Notes: a model not told the origin generated them from the letters alone. A stretch of DNA of 58,870 nucleotides from Lachnotalea glycerini (GCF_003201285.1 NZ_QICS01000001.1:982311-1041180); one strand, 5' to 3'. Counted from the first letter of the stretch, positions 38,071 to 46,862 are shown. Made by a program: numbers and translations.

Positions 38071-38994
38071 TTAAATACCTAGTAATTTATCTGCGCCGTT
38101 TATGATTTCTTGTATAATCTCACTGCATGACTGCTCTTTCTTTATCAAGCCTGCAATCTGACCCGCCATAACGGTACCGTCTATCATATCTCCATCTACA
38201 ACTGCCTTACGAAGAGAACCTAGTGTCATGTATTCTAATTCCTCAAAGGATGCCCCTTCTTTTTCTAATTTCAAATATTCTCTAGTCATTTTATTTCGAA
38301 GCGATCGCACCGGATGCCCTGTTGTTCTTCCTGTTACTTCTGTGTCAATGTCCTTTGCACTGATAATACGCTTTTTGTAAGCTTCATGTACGACTGCTTC
38401 CTTAGCTACAACAAAACGAGTACCAATTTGAGCTGCTTCAGCTCCTAACATTCTGATTGCTGCAAATCCCCTTGCGTCACCTACTCCACCTGCTGCAATA
38501 ACTGGAATTTTTACTGCATCCACTACCTGTGGAAGCAGGGTCATCGTTGTTTGTTCTCCGATATGTCCGCCAGACTCACACCCTTCTGCAACAACTGCAT
38601 CGGCTCCGTAACGCTCCATACGTCTGGCAAGAGCTACAGATGCAACAACAGGAATTACTTTAATGCCTGCAGTTTTCCACATATCCATATACTTCTCAGG
38701 GTTTCCTGCACCTGTTGTAACAGCCGAAACACCTTCCTCCACTACAATTCTCGCTATGTCCTCGGCATAAGGACTTAATAGCATAATGTTAACTCCAAAA
38801 GGCTTATCAGTTATTTCCTTTGCTTTTCGAATCTCCATTCTTACTACATCTACAGGGGCATTTGCTGCTCCAATAAGCCCAAAGCCACCCGCTTTTGATA
38901 CTGCTGCTGCAAGATTATGTTCTGCTACCCAGGCCATTCCCCCCTGGATAATCGGATATTCTATACCTAAAAGCTCTGTCACTCTGGTTTTCAT
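38071..38994 (-). CDS. fabK: FMN-dependent enoyl-ACP reductase
   Basis: A 307-residue flavoprotein closely matching FabK. It has YPIIQGGMAWVAEHNLAAAVSKAGGFGLIG at the start, TTGAGNP, VVAEGCESGGHIG and VIAAGGVGDARGFAAIRMLGAEAAQIGTRFVV. It reduces trans-2-enoyl-ACP with NAD(P)H; the usual FabI is absent. It directly follows acpP and has no Shine-Dalgarno of its own, so translation is probably coupled. Order acpP-fabK-fabD-fabG-fabF is the classical one of Firmicutes using FabK. Confidence 0.95.
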   Translation of the reverse strand: MKTRVTELLGIEYPIIQGGMAWVAEHNLAAAVSKAGGFGLIGAANAPVDVVRMEIRKAKEITDKPFGVNIMLLSPYAEDIARIVVEEGVSAVTTGAGNPEKYMDMWKTAGIKVIPVVASVALARRMERYGADAVVAEGCESGGHIGEQTTMTLLPQVVDAVKIPVIAAGGVGDARGFAAIRMLGAEAAQIGTRFVVAKEAVVHEAYKKRIISAKDIDTEVTGRTTGHPVRSLRNKMTREYLKLEKEGASFEELEYMTLGSLRKAVVDGDMIDGTVMAGQIAGLIKKEQSCSEIIQEIINGADKLLGI

Positions 38995-38995
38995 A

Positions 38996-39226
38996 TTATT
39001 CTACGCCTTTTTCCTTTAAATAATTGATTACTTCTCCTACCGTAGTTAATTTTTCTAAATCCTCTGACGGAATTTCAACGGAATATTCATCTTCCAGTGC
39101 CATGACCAATTCAAATAAATCTAAAGAATCTGCTCCTAAATCCTCTTTAAAGGATGTGGTTAGTGTAATTGTATCTGCTTGTGCACTTAATTGTTCCGCT
39201 ATAATTTCTTTCATTCTTTCTAACAT
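38996..39226 (-). CDS. acpP: acyl carrier protein
   Basis: A 76-residue four-helix carrier. The phosphopantetheine serine is S34 in [11 protein letters not shown]. It is acidic, as usual. It holds growing fatty acyl chains and is the first gene of the operon; AAGGAG precedes its ATG. Confidence 0.96.
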   Translation of the reverse strand: MLERMKEIIAEQLSAQADTITLTTSFKEDLGADSLDLFELVMALEDEYSVEIPSEDLEKLTTVGEVINYLKEKGVE

Positions 39227-39254
39227 GTTAATTTTCTCCTTTATTTTACATTGT

Positions 39255-39311
39255 TTTGATTTACAAATAGTTTGATATCCAAAGTATATATACTTTCCAA
39301 ATTTTTGTCAA
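39255..39311 (-). promoter_or_regulatory. fatty-acid operon promoter with two FabT-like operators
   Basis: On the minus strand TTGACA (39311-39306) and TATACT (39288-39283) are 17 nt apart. Two copies of TTTGAT-N3-CAAA lie downstream, at 39271-39283 and 39255-39267, 16 nt apart; the first overlaps the -10. The wider site AGTTTGATATCCAAAGT resembles the FabT box of streptococci (ANTTTGATTATCAAATT). Binding would block initiation. Confidence 0.75.
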
Positions 39312-39569
39312 GAAATTTTTACAAATTCAATAAAAAAGGTTAACTCATACTCCCTCATTCAACAGGGTTACTGCTTCAATAGAATTCCTTTTTGCGACGT
39401 TACCTCAACAAGCTCCTTCCTATAAAATAAAAAGATTTCAGCTATAGCATTGCCAGAATCTTAGACTTTTACTACCTATTTAATTTTAAAGCAGATGAAT
39501 ACTTGCATATATGCCTCCTGCATCAGTGCTTTTAACACCCAAATCCTATTCAACTGAAAAATATAAAAA
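39312..39569. other. intergenic region, nothing recognised
   Basis: Between the fatty-acid promoter and the terminator of the zinc-ribbon gene I see no reading frame with a ribosome-binding site other than one of about a dozen codons, and no repeat or riboswitch motif. Related genomes often carry a MarR-type regulator and fabH here; neither is present. Confidence 0.5.
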
Positions 39570-39602
39570 AGACAACATAGCACGCATTTTACTACATTGT
39601 CT
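39570..39602 (-). terminator. terminator of the zinc-ribbon protein gene
   Basis: AGACAATGTAG and CTATGTTGTCT pair (11 bp with two G-T) on the minus strand, followed by six T. Confidence 0.75.
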
Positions 39603-39622
39603 CAATTTATATCCATATGTAA

Positions 39623-40060
39623 TCATTCTTTATTAATAAATCGCATTTTCCCTTCCATCTTCCTTGGAACTTCCCCTATTTCACTTTCTTTTATTTCAAA
39701 GGAGTTGGTTATATCCTTTAATAATATCAATGCACACTCCCTGCAATATTTTCCATATCTGATATCGATACCACATCTTCTGCACTTTATAAATATCTCC
39801 GAGTTTTCAGGAATTTCTAATTGTCCACTTCTTAAATAATAATCTACTTTTCTTATTGGTAGCTTGCATCCCTTTGCAACATCAGACATGGTGGTAACAC
39901 CATTTTTATCTATGTACTCTTTTATGATTCCAAAAACACTTTTTTCTTCAAATCCACATTTCACACATTTCACCAATTCTGGTATAACTTGTCTATAATC
40001 TGCCCCACATATAGGACACCTAGCTGGATCTGCTCTATATTCTATACGTATATCTGCCAT
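39623..40060 (-). CDS. zinc-ribbon and winged-helix protein, YvyF-like
   Basis: A 145-residue protein with an N-terminal zinc ribbon (C15, C18, C32, C35), a middle helical region typical of a winged helix (about 45-80, VTTMSDVAKGCKLPIRKVDYYL), and a second zinc ribbon (C93, C96, C106, C109). The build resembles YvyF-type proteins of flagellar operons, but no flagellar genes are near. It may bind DNA or RNA. GAGGTG precedes the ATG. Confidence 0.62.
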   Translation of the reverse strand: MADIRIEYRADPARCPICGADYRQVIPELVKCVKCGFEEKSVFGIIKEYIDKNGVTTMSDVAKGCKLPIRKVDYYLRSGQLEIPENSEIFIKCRRCGIDIRYGKYCRECALILLKDITNSFEIKESEIGEVPRKMEGKMRFINKE

Positions 40061-40335
40061 GTTTTCACCTCAACTCTTTGAACTGTATTAATAAGAATTA
40101 ACTTGAGAATATTTTAACATAATTACATATAACTGCAATAGTACTTTAGACTTTTTGATTTAGAAAGAAGCTGTTATTTTAATTTTACAGTGTGATTAAA
40201 AATTTTATACACAAATTACAAAAAGAGCCATAACTCAATTGAAACTGATTAATCCATCGAATTTATTAATGATCCGGCAGCTCATGTTTTAATTAATTAT
40301 AACCCTTTAAGTTTTTTATGACTTTATTTTAATTA

Positions 40336-40917
40336 TCAATACGTATAGAACATGTCATCATCATCAAATGAATCATTTTCATATTCCTTCGTCCAATCAA
40401 TATTATTTGTTCTCTTTACTTTTACCTGTGGTCTTGCATTAGCTCCTTTTGCTTTTTTACTCGCTTCTGTTTTCTTTTGCATTACTTTTTTTTCTTTTTC
40501 TAATCTTTTAACAATATCTACTTTATCAGGCTGTTGTTCTCTAACTTTTGTTTCCTTTTGCTGTGCAGTACCACCTCTTGAATCGTTGTTTCTTGTTTTA
40601 TAGTCCTTACCGTGGTTATTCCCCGCTCTTGAATTTCTTGATTGACCATAATCATCGTCCTTATTATATCTGTTGTTATTATATGGTTTATCATTTCCAT
40701 CTCTTTTTTTGTAATCTTTTCTTTCCGTGTTATAATTACTTCGGTAATCCTTTTTTTCACCATTATTACTATTTCTGTAATCTTTTTTTTCTGTGTCTGT
40801 ACCAGATTTATAGTCCTTGTTATAACTTCTCGGCTTATACTCTTGCCGTCCCCCATTATTCCTATTCCCATTGTAACCTTGACTGGTACGTTCTTCACTT
40901 GTACTACTGCTAACCAC
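40336..40917 (-). CDS. disordered basic protein with KDY repeats
   Basis: A 193-residue low-complexity protein rich in Asn, Lys, Asp, Tyr, Arg and Gly. Five or more imperfect repeats of the type NKDYKSG, KKDYRNS, KKDYRSN and RKDYKKR occupy residues about 30-75. A charged helix (DIVKRLEKEKKVMQKK) follows, and the acidic C-terminus ends SFDDDDMFYTY. No fold or membrane segment is seen. The GTG at 40917 has GGAG eight nt upstream; a TTG six codons earlier is less likely. The composition resembles RNA-binding or condensate-forming proteins; that is inference. Confidence 0.65.
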   Translation of the reverse strand: MVSSSTSEERTSQGYNGNRNNGGRQEYKPRSYNKDYKSGTDTEKKDYRNSNNGEKKDYRSNYNTERKDYKKRDGNDKPYNNNRYNKDDDYGQSRNSRAGNNHGKDYKTRNNDSRGGTAQQKETKVREQQPDKVDIVKRLEKEKKVMQKKTEASKKAKGANARPQVKVKRTNNIDWTKEYENDSFDDDDMFYTY

Positions 40918-41197
40918 GAAAGTTTCTCCTCTCAAATTTTATAAAATTCTACCATTTTCATTTTATTATAAAACTGGATAAAGTCAACACATTTTTTTTA
41001 ATTTATCCTCTTTTTAATATATATTTAATATAATTGGAACATAATGTACGCTTGTATTTATCATTTGTTGGTTTTGCAATATTTATTTTAGAAATATAAT
41101 CCATATTTATATTGCATTTCATTCATAATTCTGATACATTAAACATACTTGCAATTAATTATTAAGAATAATTATTTATATGAAGAAAGGAATAGAA

Positions 41198-41536
41198 ATG
41201 AGTAAACATGACGAAAATTGTGACTGCGGATGCAATGAAGAATATGGGTTTGATGTTGATTCTACCGTTACTTTAACATTGGATGATGATACGGTAGTAG
41301 AATGTGCTATTTTAACCATTTTCCCGGTAAATAACCAAGATTATATTGCACTGCTCCCACTTGACGAAGACGGAGATAATGACGACGGAGAAGTGTTCTT
41401 ATACCGTTATAGTGAGGATGAAAATGAAGAGCCTCAGCTAACTAACATTGAAGATGATGACGAATATGAAATGGTTGCTGATGCCTTTGATGAATTATTG
41501 GATTCTCAAGAATTTGACGAAATAGATGAGGAATAA
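41198..41536 (+). CDS. DUF1292 family acidic protein
   Basis: A 112-residue very acidic protein. It begins MSKHDENCDCGCNEEYGF, then VDSTVTLTLDDDTVVECAILTIFPVNNQDYIALLPLDEDG, the DUF1292 core (YrzB-like in Bacillus), and a Glu/Asp-rich tail. The small Cys cluster at residues about 8-12 is an extra feature. The function of the family is unknown. The ATG at 41198 follows AAAGGA by six nt; an in-frame ATG six codons earlier lacks a site. Confidence 0.8.
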   Translation: MSKHDENCDCGCNEEYGFDVDSTVTLTLDDDTVVECAILTIFPVNNQDYIALLPLDEDGDNDDGEVFLYRYSEDENEEPQLTNIEDDDEYEMVADAFDELLDSQEFDEIDEE

Positions 41537-41567
41537 TTCAAGGTTTTAGTCTTCACTATGGTTTTAT

Positions 41568-41624
41568 AAAACGTTTATAAAGGATATGATTGCATATCAG
41601 CAATCATTCTTTTTATAAGCGTTT
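41568..41624. terminator. bidirectional two-part terminator
   Basis: An outer 13-bp stem (AAACGTTTATAAA / TTTATAAGCGTTT, one G-T) encloses an inner stem TGATTGC / GCAATCA. It lies between the convergent DUF1292 and helicase-partner genes and serves both. Confidence 0.7.
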
Positions 41625-41627
41625 TTG

Positions 41628-41918
41628 TTATTTATAAGGATTAACTTTATCCCAGAATTCTTTTTGCTGATCATACTGCTGATTCAGCCAGTCGACTGCC
41701 TCGTCTTTACCATCCTTACTAAATTCAAAATCATGCGATTGTTTTTTCTCCTCTTTTGTAACCTGAAAAGAATATGGCTCCGGCCAAATGGTTGTTCTTA
41801 GCTTAAAAACTTCATTTTCCTCTTCTTTGCTTAATTGATATCTCATTCCCTGCATACTTCCAGTATAATTTTCTTTTTTCAGAAAATTGAAAGAAACAAA
41901 ATTTTCTTTATCTATCAT
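41628..41918 (-). CDS. small conserved protein coupled to the helicase gene
   Basis: A 96-residue soluble protein. The start is MIDKENFVSFNFLKKENYTGSMQGMRYQLS, and the conserved middle is LRTTIWPEPYSFQVTKEEKK, followed by DEAVDWLNQQYD. I recall similar short proteins in clostridial genomes, but no function. The ATG overlaps the helicase stop by four nt (ATGA), so the two are translated together. Confidence 0.65.
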   Translation of the reverse strand: MIDKENFVSFNFLKKENYTGSMQGMRYQLSKEEENEVFKLRTTIWPEPYSFQVTKEEKKQSHDFEFSKDGKDEAVDWLNQQYDQQKEFWDKVNPYK

Positions 41919-43933
41919 ATTAACATGCTATCCTCTTTCTTAAGCTTAATATATTGATTACTGATACAAAAATTAGTATCCAATACCAAAATCTTTTTAT
42001 TTTTCTTAAAATAAATAATTAATTTATCCTTATCAACCGCTTTAATAACCCCCTCTCCATATTTCTTATGAATAATTTCCTTAGATGGTACTAATTCTTG
42101 TTTATTTACGATTAATTCTCCGACAAATCTTGACACCTCAAGCTTCTTTCCTAACCGCTCTTCCAGCGAATAGACATATAGCTGCTCTTTTGCTCTAGTC
42201 AATGCAACATAAAACATTCGCCTTTCCTCTGCTAAGTCTGCCTCTGTTACTGCCTTGCGAAATGGTGTGATTCCCTCATTTACATCAATAATGTAGACAC
42301 GCTTATACTCCAGCCCCTTTGCGCTATGCATCGTGGCGAGAGAAACACTATTATGGTTACAGTTTCTGTTCTTAAGCTGAGCCTTTAATTCATTGGTATA
42401 TTCATCTATATGTACAAACCATTCTCCAAAAGTTTTAAATGATTTGGCACTTTCTTGTACTTCATTTAAAGTATCAATTAAATCATCCGGCTTAATTCTT
42501 CTGTATTTAGCATATTCCTGCAGATATTCCTCATATCCAATTCCTTGTCTGATATAGTTGATAGCAGCATAAGGCGGCATGTTTGCTAGCAACCTCAAGT
42601 CATATTCCAGCTTATTAATCCTCTCTTGCATCCAATCCTTGTCCTTATAGAATTCTCTCATATATTCAAAAGAAATCTGCTTGTTATCAAGGCATTCACG
42701 GCTTACATATCGCTTAGGTCTGTTTATAATTTGAAGAAATTCCTTTCGTTCCCTTGAGCCTGTTGCAAGATGAATATAGGAAATAATATTTTTAGTAATC
42801 CAATGCTCATAAATATTAGGTAGTATATCCCGCATTTTAAAAGGTATATTGTATTCCATCAGCTTTTCTACAAGAATACGCGGCTGTGTATTCGTACGAT
42901 ACAAAATAGCAATATCGGAAAAATCACCGCCACTTTGTCTGCATTCCAATATTTGGTTAATCAGTTCCTTGTTTTCCTCCTCTTGGTTTTTCAGCGTCTT
43001 AATTACAATTGGTGTACCTTCCCCCTGTACAGTTCTAACCTCTTTTTCAAAACGACTCTTATTATTATGAATAACTCTGACAGCACCCTCTACAATTAAT
43101 TGAGTAGAACGGTAATTCGTGTTGAGCAATACTTTCTTTGCATTCTTATAGTCCTTATCAAAATTAAGCATTATCTCCGGTTTAGCACCACGAAATCGGT
43201 AAATAGACTGATCATCATCTCCTACAATAAACAAATTATTATTTGGTTTTGCTAACATGCGTATAATATCATATTGTATTTTATTTATGTCTTGAAATTC
43301 ATCTATCAAAATATATTTGTATTTACTTTGCCAGGCATTTAATATATCCTTTCGTACTTTAAATAATTCATAGCAATAAACCAACATATCATCAAAATCA
43401 ATCAGTCTGGCATTTTTTAATTTATTATCATATTCCAGATAAATTTTACGAAATACATCCTCCGGACAATTAGTAGAATAATAATGTTCCAGAGAAATTC
43501 TGTCATTCTTTATTAAACTAATTTCTCCTGTAATATCCGAAATAAATTCCATTTCATCATCAATTTCCAGATCAAATCTATGTATAATATCCCTTAAGAA
43601 TTCAATTCTTTGTTCCTCTTTTAAAATGTTTTCGGCCCGAAAACCGTAAGCATGTCTTAGTACCGTAAAAAAAACTGCATGAAAGGTTCCAAAGGAAACA
43701 GGAGAAGCTCCTCCCATTAGTGTCCCAAAACGCTCTTTCATTTGAGTCGCCGCTGCCTTTGTAAATGTAATGACTAATATATTGGCAGGATTTATTCCTT
43801 GCTGTTCAATTAAATATTTCGTTCTTTGTGTAATGACAGCAGTTTTACCGCTTCCTGGCGGTGCGATCACTATACAAGGACCTTCTCCATGTCTGATTGC
43901 CTGCTTTTGTCCATTATTTAAGTTAAAATTCAT
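41915..43933 (-). CDS. UvrD/PcrA-like superfamily 1 DNA helicase
   Basis: A 672-residue helicase. It has Walker A APPGSGKTAVI (about residues 24-34), motif Ia ITFTKAAATQMKERF, motif II LIDEFQDIN, motif III VGDDDQSIYRFRGA, motif IV LNTNYRS, motif V TMHSAKGLEYKRVYI and motif VI VALTRAKEQLYVYS. All seven are intact. The C-terminal HKKYGEGVIKAVDKDKLIIYFKK resembles the tail domain of PcrA. It is shorter than PcrA, so it may be an extra UvrD paralogue. It unwinds DNA 3'-5', in repair or conflict with transcription. Confidence 0.92.
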   Translation of the reverse strand: MNFNLNNGQKQAIRHGEGPCIVIAPPGSGKTAVITQRTKYLIEQQGINPANILVITFTKAAATQMKERFGTLMGGASPVSFGTFHAVFFTVLRHAYGFRAENILKEEQRIEFLRDIIHRFDLEIDDEMEFISDITGEISLIKNDRISLEHYYSTNCPEDVFRKIYLEYDNKLKNARLIDFDDMLVYCYELFKVRKDILNAWQSKYKYILIDEFQDINKIQYDIIRMLAKPNNNLFIVGDDDQSIYRFRGAKPEIMLNFDKDYKNAKKVLLNTNYRSTQLIVEGAVRVIHNNKSRFEKEVRTVQGEGTPIVIKTLKNQEEENKELINQILECRQSGGDFSDIAILYRTNTQPRILVEKLMEYNIPFKMRDILPNIYEHWITKNIISYIHLATGSRERKEFLQIINRPKRYVSRECLDNKQISFEYMREFYKDKDWMQERINKLEYDLRLLANMPPYAAINYIRQGIGYEEYLQEYAKYRRIKPDDLIDTLNEVQESAKSFKTFGEWFVHIDEYTNELKAQLKNRNCNHNSVSLATMHSAKGLEYKRVYIIDVNEGITPFRKAVTEADLAEERRMFYVALTRAKEQLYVYSLEERLGKKLEVSRFVGELIVNKQELVPSKEIIHKKYGEGVIKAVDKDKLIIYFKKNKKILVLDTNFCISNQYIKLKKEDSMLI

Positions 43934-44148
43934 GTTGCCTCCAAATTTACTGGTATCATAATCAGATAAGTGTTAGATGCCAAAAGCTAATATAACCTTT
44001 CAGCTTTGATATTTATATTCTTTATTGTACTCTATATTCGTCTAAAATCAAAGCTTATTATTTTTTAAACAGGCTCTGTACAAATTCTTTCATATAGGCT
44101 ATACTTTTATAAACTATTAGTAACTATTCATACGAAAGGAACTTATTT

Positions 44149-44661
44149 ATGGATGTAGAAAAACGAAGAACACAAATTCTTGAAACTTTGCAAAACTCTA
44201 AAATTCCGGTTTCCGGAGATACCCTTTCTAATCAATTAGGAGTAAGCAGACAGATTATTGTTCAGGATATCGCAGTTCTAAAGGCATCTAATTATGATAT
44301 TCTATCAACCAACCGAGGATATTTACTATATACTGATACACAGTCTAATATTGTCCGTATTTTTAACGTATCACATGACACAAATCAAATCAGGGATGAA
44401 CTATATTGTATTGTAGATTTCGGTGGATTTGTTAAAAATGTAATTGTACATCACGAAGTCTATGGCAGTATTACTGCCAACCTAAACCTATCGTCCAGAC
44501 GCGATGTAGATGCATTTGTTAAAAAAGTAGAAAATTCCAATGCAGTTCCCTTAAAAGTACTTGGTGGAGACATTCATTCTCATACAGTAGAAGCAGACAG
44601 TGAATTAATTCTTGATGAAATAGAAAAACAATTAGACGAGCTAGGATTTTTAATTAAATAA
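44149..44661 (+). CDS. niaR: NAD biosynthesis transcriptional repressor
   Basis: A 170-residue NiaR/YrxA. The N-terminal helix-turn-helix is about residues 7-55 (SGDTLSNQLGVSRQIIVQDIAVLK). The 3H domain is C-terminal, with the ligand His in NVIVHHEVYG and DIHSHTVEA. It represses NAD salvage and de novo genes when nicotinate is present. None of those genes is in the window, so it acts in trans. The start ATG follows AAAGGA. It diverges from the helicase gene. Confidence 0.92.
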   Translation: MDVEKRRTQILETLQNSKIPVSGDTLSNQLGVSRQIIVQDIAVLKASNYDILSTNRGYLLYTDTQSNIVRIFNVSHDTNQIRDELYCIVDFGGFVKNVIVHHEVYGSITANLNLSSRRDVDAFVKKVENSNAVPLKVLGGDIHSHTVEADSELILDEIEKQLDELGFLIK

Positions 44662-44668
44662 CATGACT

Positions 44669-44695
44669 CAAAGTGTGAGCTTAGCCCACACTTTG
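44669..44695. terminator. stem-loop between niaR and the second ABC module
   Basis: CAAAGTGTG and CACACTTTG form a 9-bp perfect stem. It lies between the niaR stop and the stop of the decayed permease, but the U tract is weak both ways. Confidence 0.5.
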
Positions 44696-44697
44696 TA

Positions 44698-45339
44698 TCA
44701 TAGTAATTCTTTATTTTGATAGAAAAATTTTGATAACATATAAGAAATAACAATAACTGAAACTGAAAAGATACCTGCTTTTATAAGATCTATTTGTTTC
44801 AGACTATTTATTGGACTGATTAACGCAACGAAATTCTTAGAATAAAGTACAACAAAGGCATTGATTCCCATAATACTAAGCATCATTACATTTGTAGCCT
44901 TTACATAATGAAAGCGAATAAAAAAAGGAATCATTAAACCATAAATAACGATACTTGCAAACAATCCATAAAGTATGCCAGATGTGCAAAATGTCCCTAT
45001 TTGGAATAAAACTAGAAATCCGCTTTATAACATACACAGGCAGTAAAATGACACACTGACGAATATCAGGTAGTTATATTTTGCTTTTACAATTTCTCTT
45101 CTCGTATAAGGTAGTGTCACCATGATAGCTTCAGCCTTATCTTTTTCCTCTGCTTCAAATAGAATGATTGTTATAAAATATGAAAATAAGGCTCCGATTG
45201 CTCCAACCAAAATATTTTCTATTATTTCCTGATTCACAAAAAGCTTCGCAAAAACGATTAGTCCCAGGCATAAAATCATATAGATAAATAGCTTGCGCTT
45301 CATTAATAAAAATTCCTTTTTAATAAGATTAAAATTCAT
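44698..45339 (-). pseudogene. ABC-2 permease of the second GntR module, in-frame stop
   Basis: The reading frame is continuous except for one TAA at 45027-45025, about codon 105, followed in frame by SGFLVLFQIGTFCTSG and a further 88-residue open stretch to the stop at 44698. Both parts together make 213 codons plus stop, exactly the length of the intact permease gene next to it. The two parts have several membrane spans each. It is a nonsense-inactivated permease, unless this is a sequencing error. AGGAG precedes the ATG at 45339. Confidence 0.75.
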
Positions 45340-45348
45340 AATATTCTC

Positions 45349-45990
45349 CTAATATTCGATTTTCTTAAATATCTGCAATGAAATAGTTCTGGATATTACT
45401 AAACTGATGATTGAAACTATAATGCAAACAATGTGAAAATGATTTGTAATAAAAGTCATTGTTAACAAGCTGTTTCGGATATTAATATTATTCCATAAAA
45501 AATATCCTATCCAAACTGTTCCAAGAATTAAGAATATCGTAATTCCTCTTACAACACTATCCGACAGTATCAGATAAAGGGGTACTGTAATGCTAATAAA
45601 TAATGCATACGCACACATAGTTATAGCTATTACGTCATAGGTCAAAGGCTTAATAATGAAAAAGTCATTCATATTTGTGATTAAAGCCAAGCCTTCGTAT
45701 ATGAGCGTTATCCCCGCAAAGCCAAGCATGGGACTTACATACCTTGTCGTAATTATTTTGCCTTTTTCATAGGGCATTGCAATTAATAGCGCCAAAGATC
45801 TACTTTTCTTTTCCTCTGTACTGACACTAAGCAAAAGCTGCCAGCCAAAAGCAGTTACCATAACGCCGTACCCGACGATACCCATATTGACAGATATAAT
45901 GATTAGAATAAATAGCATTTGTGCAACTAATATTCCTAAATTCCCACGCAATACAATCTTAAAATCTTTCTTGACTAGTGATAAATACAT
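45349..45990 (-). CDS. ABC-2 permease of the second GntR module
   Basis: A 213-residue membrane protein with about six spans, beginning MYLSLVKKDFKIVLRGNLG, the N-terminal amphipathic lead of ABC-2 permeases. It has STEEKKSRSLALLIAMPYEKGKIITTRY, a conserved cytoplasmic segment in the YtrC-like group. The pseudogene next door has the matching DKAEAIMVTLPYTRREIVKAKY at the same place, so the two are paralogous subunits. It lies between the ATPase and the pseudogene. Confidence 0.82.
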   Translation of the reverse strand: MYLSLVKKDFKIVLRGNLGILVAQMLFILIIISVNMGIVGYGVMVTAFGWQLLLSVSTEEKKSRSLALLIAMPYEKGKIITTRYVSPMLGFAGITLIYEGLALITNMNDFFIIKPLTYDVIAITMCAYALFISITVPLYLILSDSVVRGITIFLILGTVWIGYFLWNNINIRNSLLTMTFITNHFHIVCIIVSIISLVISRTISLQIFKKIEY

Positions 45991-45999
45991 AAGTACACC

Positions 46000-46857
46000 C
46001 TACCTTCCCATATATGCAACCATGATATCCTCAATTGTCGGTCTTTCACATAGTGCTTGTTTCATTTCTTGTCTTACCCTTTCTCTTTGATTGGTAAGCC
46101 CTTCAAAGGAAAAACCTCTTTCTTCCAATGCTACAAACCATTTTCTGTTATCATTTGTAAGAATCGTCTTATCTCCCTTGACCAAGGCATGCTCATCTAT
46201 TAAAATATCTTTATCTTTGTTAAAAATCACCTCTCCGGCGTTCAACATGATAATTTGGTCTGCGATTTTATCCAAATCAGTAGTAATATGAGTAGAAAAA
46301 AATACTGTTTTGCCTACATCAATTATAAATTCTCGTATAATATCCAAAAACTCCTTACGTATCTTAGGATCAAGTCCTGAGGTTGGTTCATCCATAATCA
46401 ACAAATCTGCATGATGTGACAGCGCTAAAGCAAGTGAAAATTTCATTTTCATCCCTTTAGATAATTCTTTCACTTTTTGTTTTTCATTTAAATTAAAATT
46501 TTTAATATACTTTTTATAGTTATCCTCATCCCACTTTGTATAAGCTGCTGCAAATATCTGCTTCATTTCTGACAATTTCAAATCCTCATACAAATATCCA
46601 TTGTCAAAGACAATACCAATGCGATTTTTTATCTCTTTTTCATTTTCCTTGAAAGACTTTCCAAATATTTTTATTTCACCGGCATTGGGAACAACCAGTC
46701 CAAGGATTGATTTGATTGTCGTTGTCTTTCCTGCCCCATTCATTCCTATAAAACCAGCAACAATTCCCTCTTCAATCTTAATATCAATTCCTTTCAGTAC
46801 CTTATTCCCTTTCGAATAGCATTTTTCTAGTCCTTTGATTTCTAATGCATAGTCCAT
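46000..46857 (-). CDS. ABC transporter ATPase of the second GntR module
   Basis: A 285-residue ATPase with Walker A GMNGAGKTTTIKS (about 37-49), signature LSKGMKMKFSLA, Walker B LLIMDEPTSGLD and switch His in STHITTDL. A C-terminal regulatory part of about 70 residues includes LEERGFSFEGL. GGAGG precedes the ATG. It is read after the GntR gene and before the permeases. It is similar in layout to the ATPase at 5372-6274. Confidence 0.9.
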   Translation of the reverse strand: MDYALEIKGLEKCYSKGNKVLKGIDIKIEEGIVAGFIGMNGAGKTTTIKSILGLVVPNAGEIKIFGKSFKENEKEIKNRIGIVFDNGYLYEDLKLSEMKQIFAAAYTKWDEDNYKKYIKNFNLNEKQKVKELSKGMKMKFSLALALSHHADLLIMDEPTSGLDPKIRKEFLDIIREFIIDVGKTVFFSTHITTDLDKIADQIIMLNAGEVIFNKDKDILIDEHALVKGDKTILTNDNRKWFVALEERGFSFEGLTNQRERVRQEMKQALCERPTIEDIMVAYMGR

Positions 46858-46862
46858 TTGAC

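Noticed and set aside
40548-40944. Long plus-strand frames opposite the disordered protein
   Set aside because: They are the antisense of a low-complexity gene. They lack a ribosome-binding site, and their Phe/Ser/Ile-rich content merely mirrors the repeats.
45025-45339. Frameshift as the cause of the broken permease
   Set aside because: Both halves are in the same frame; a single in-frame TAA explains the break, so no frameshift is needed.
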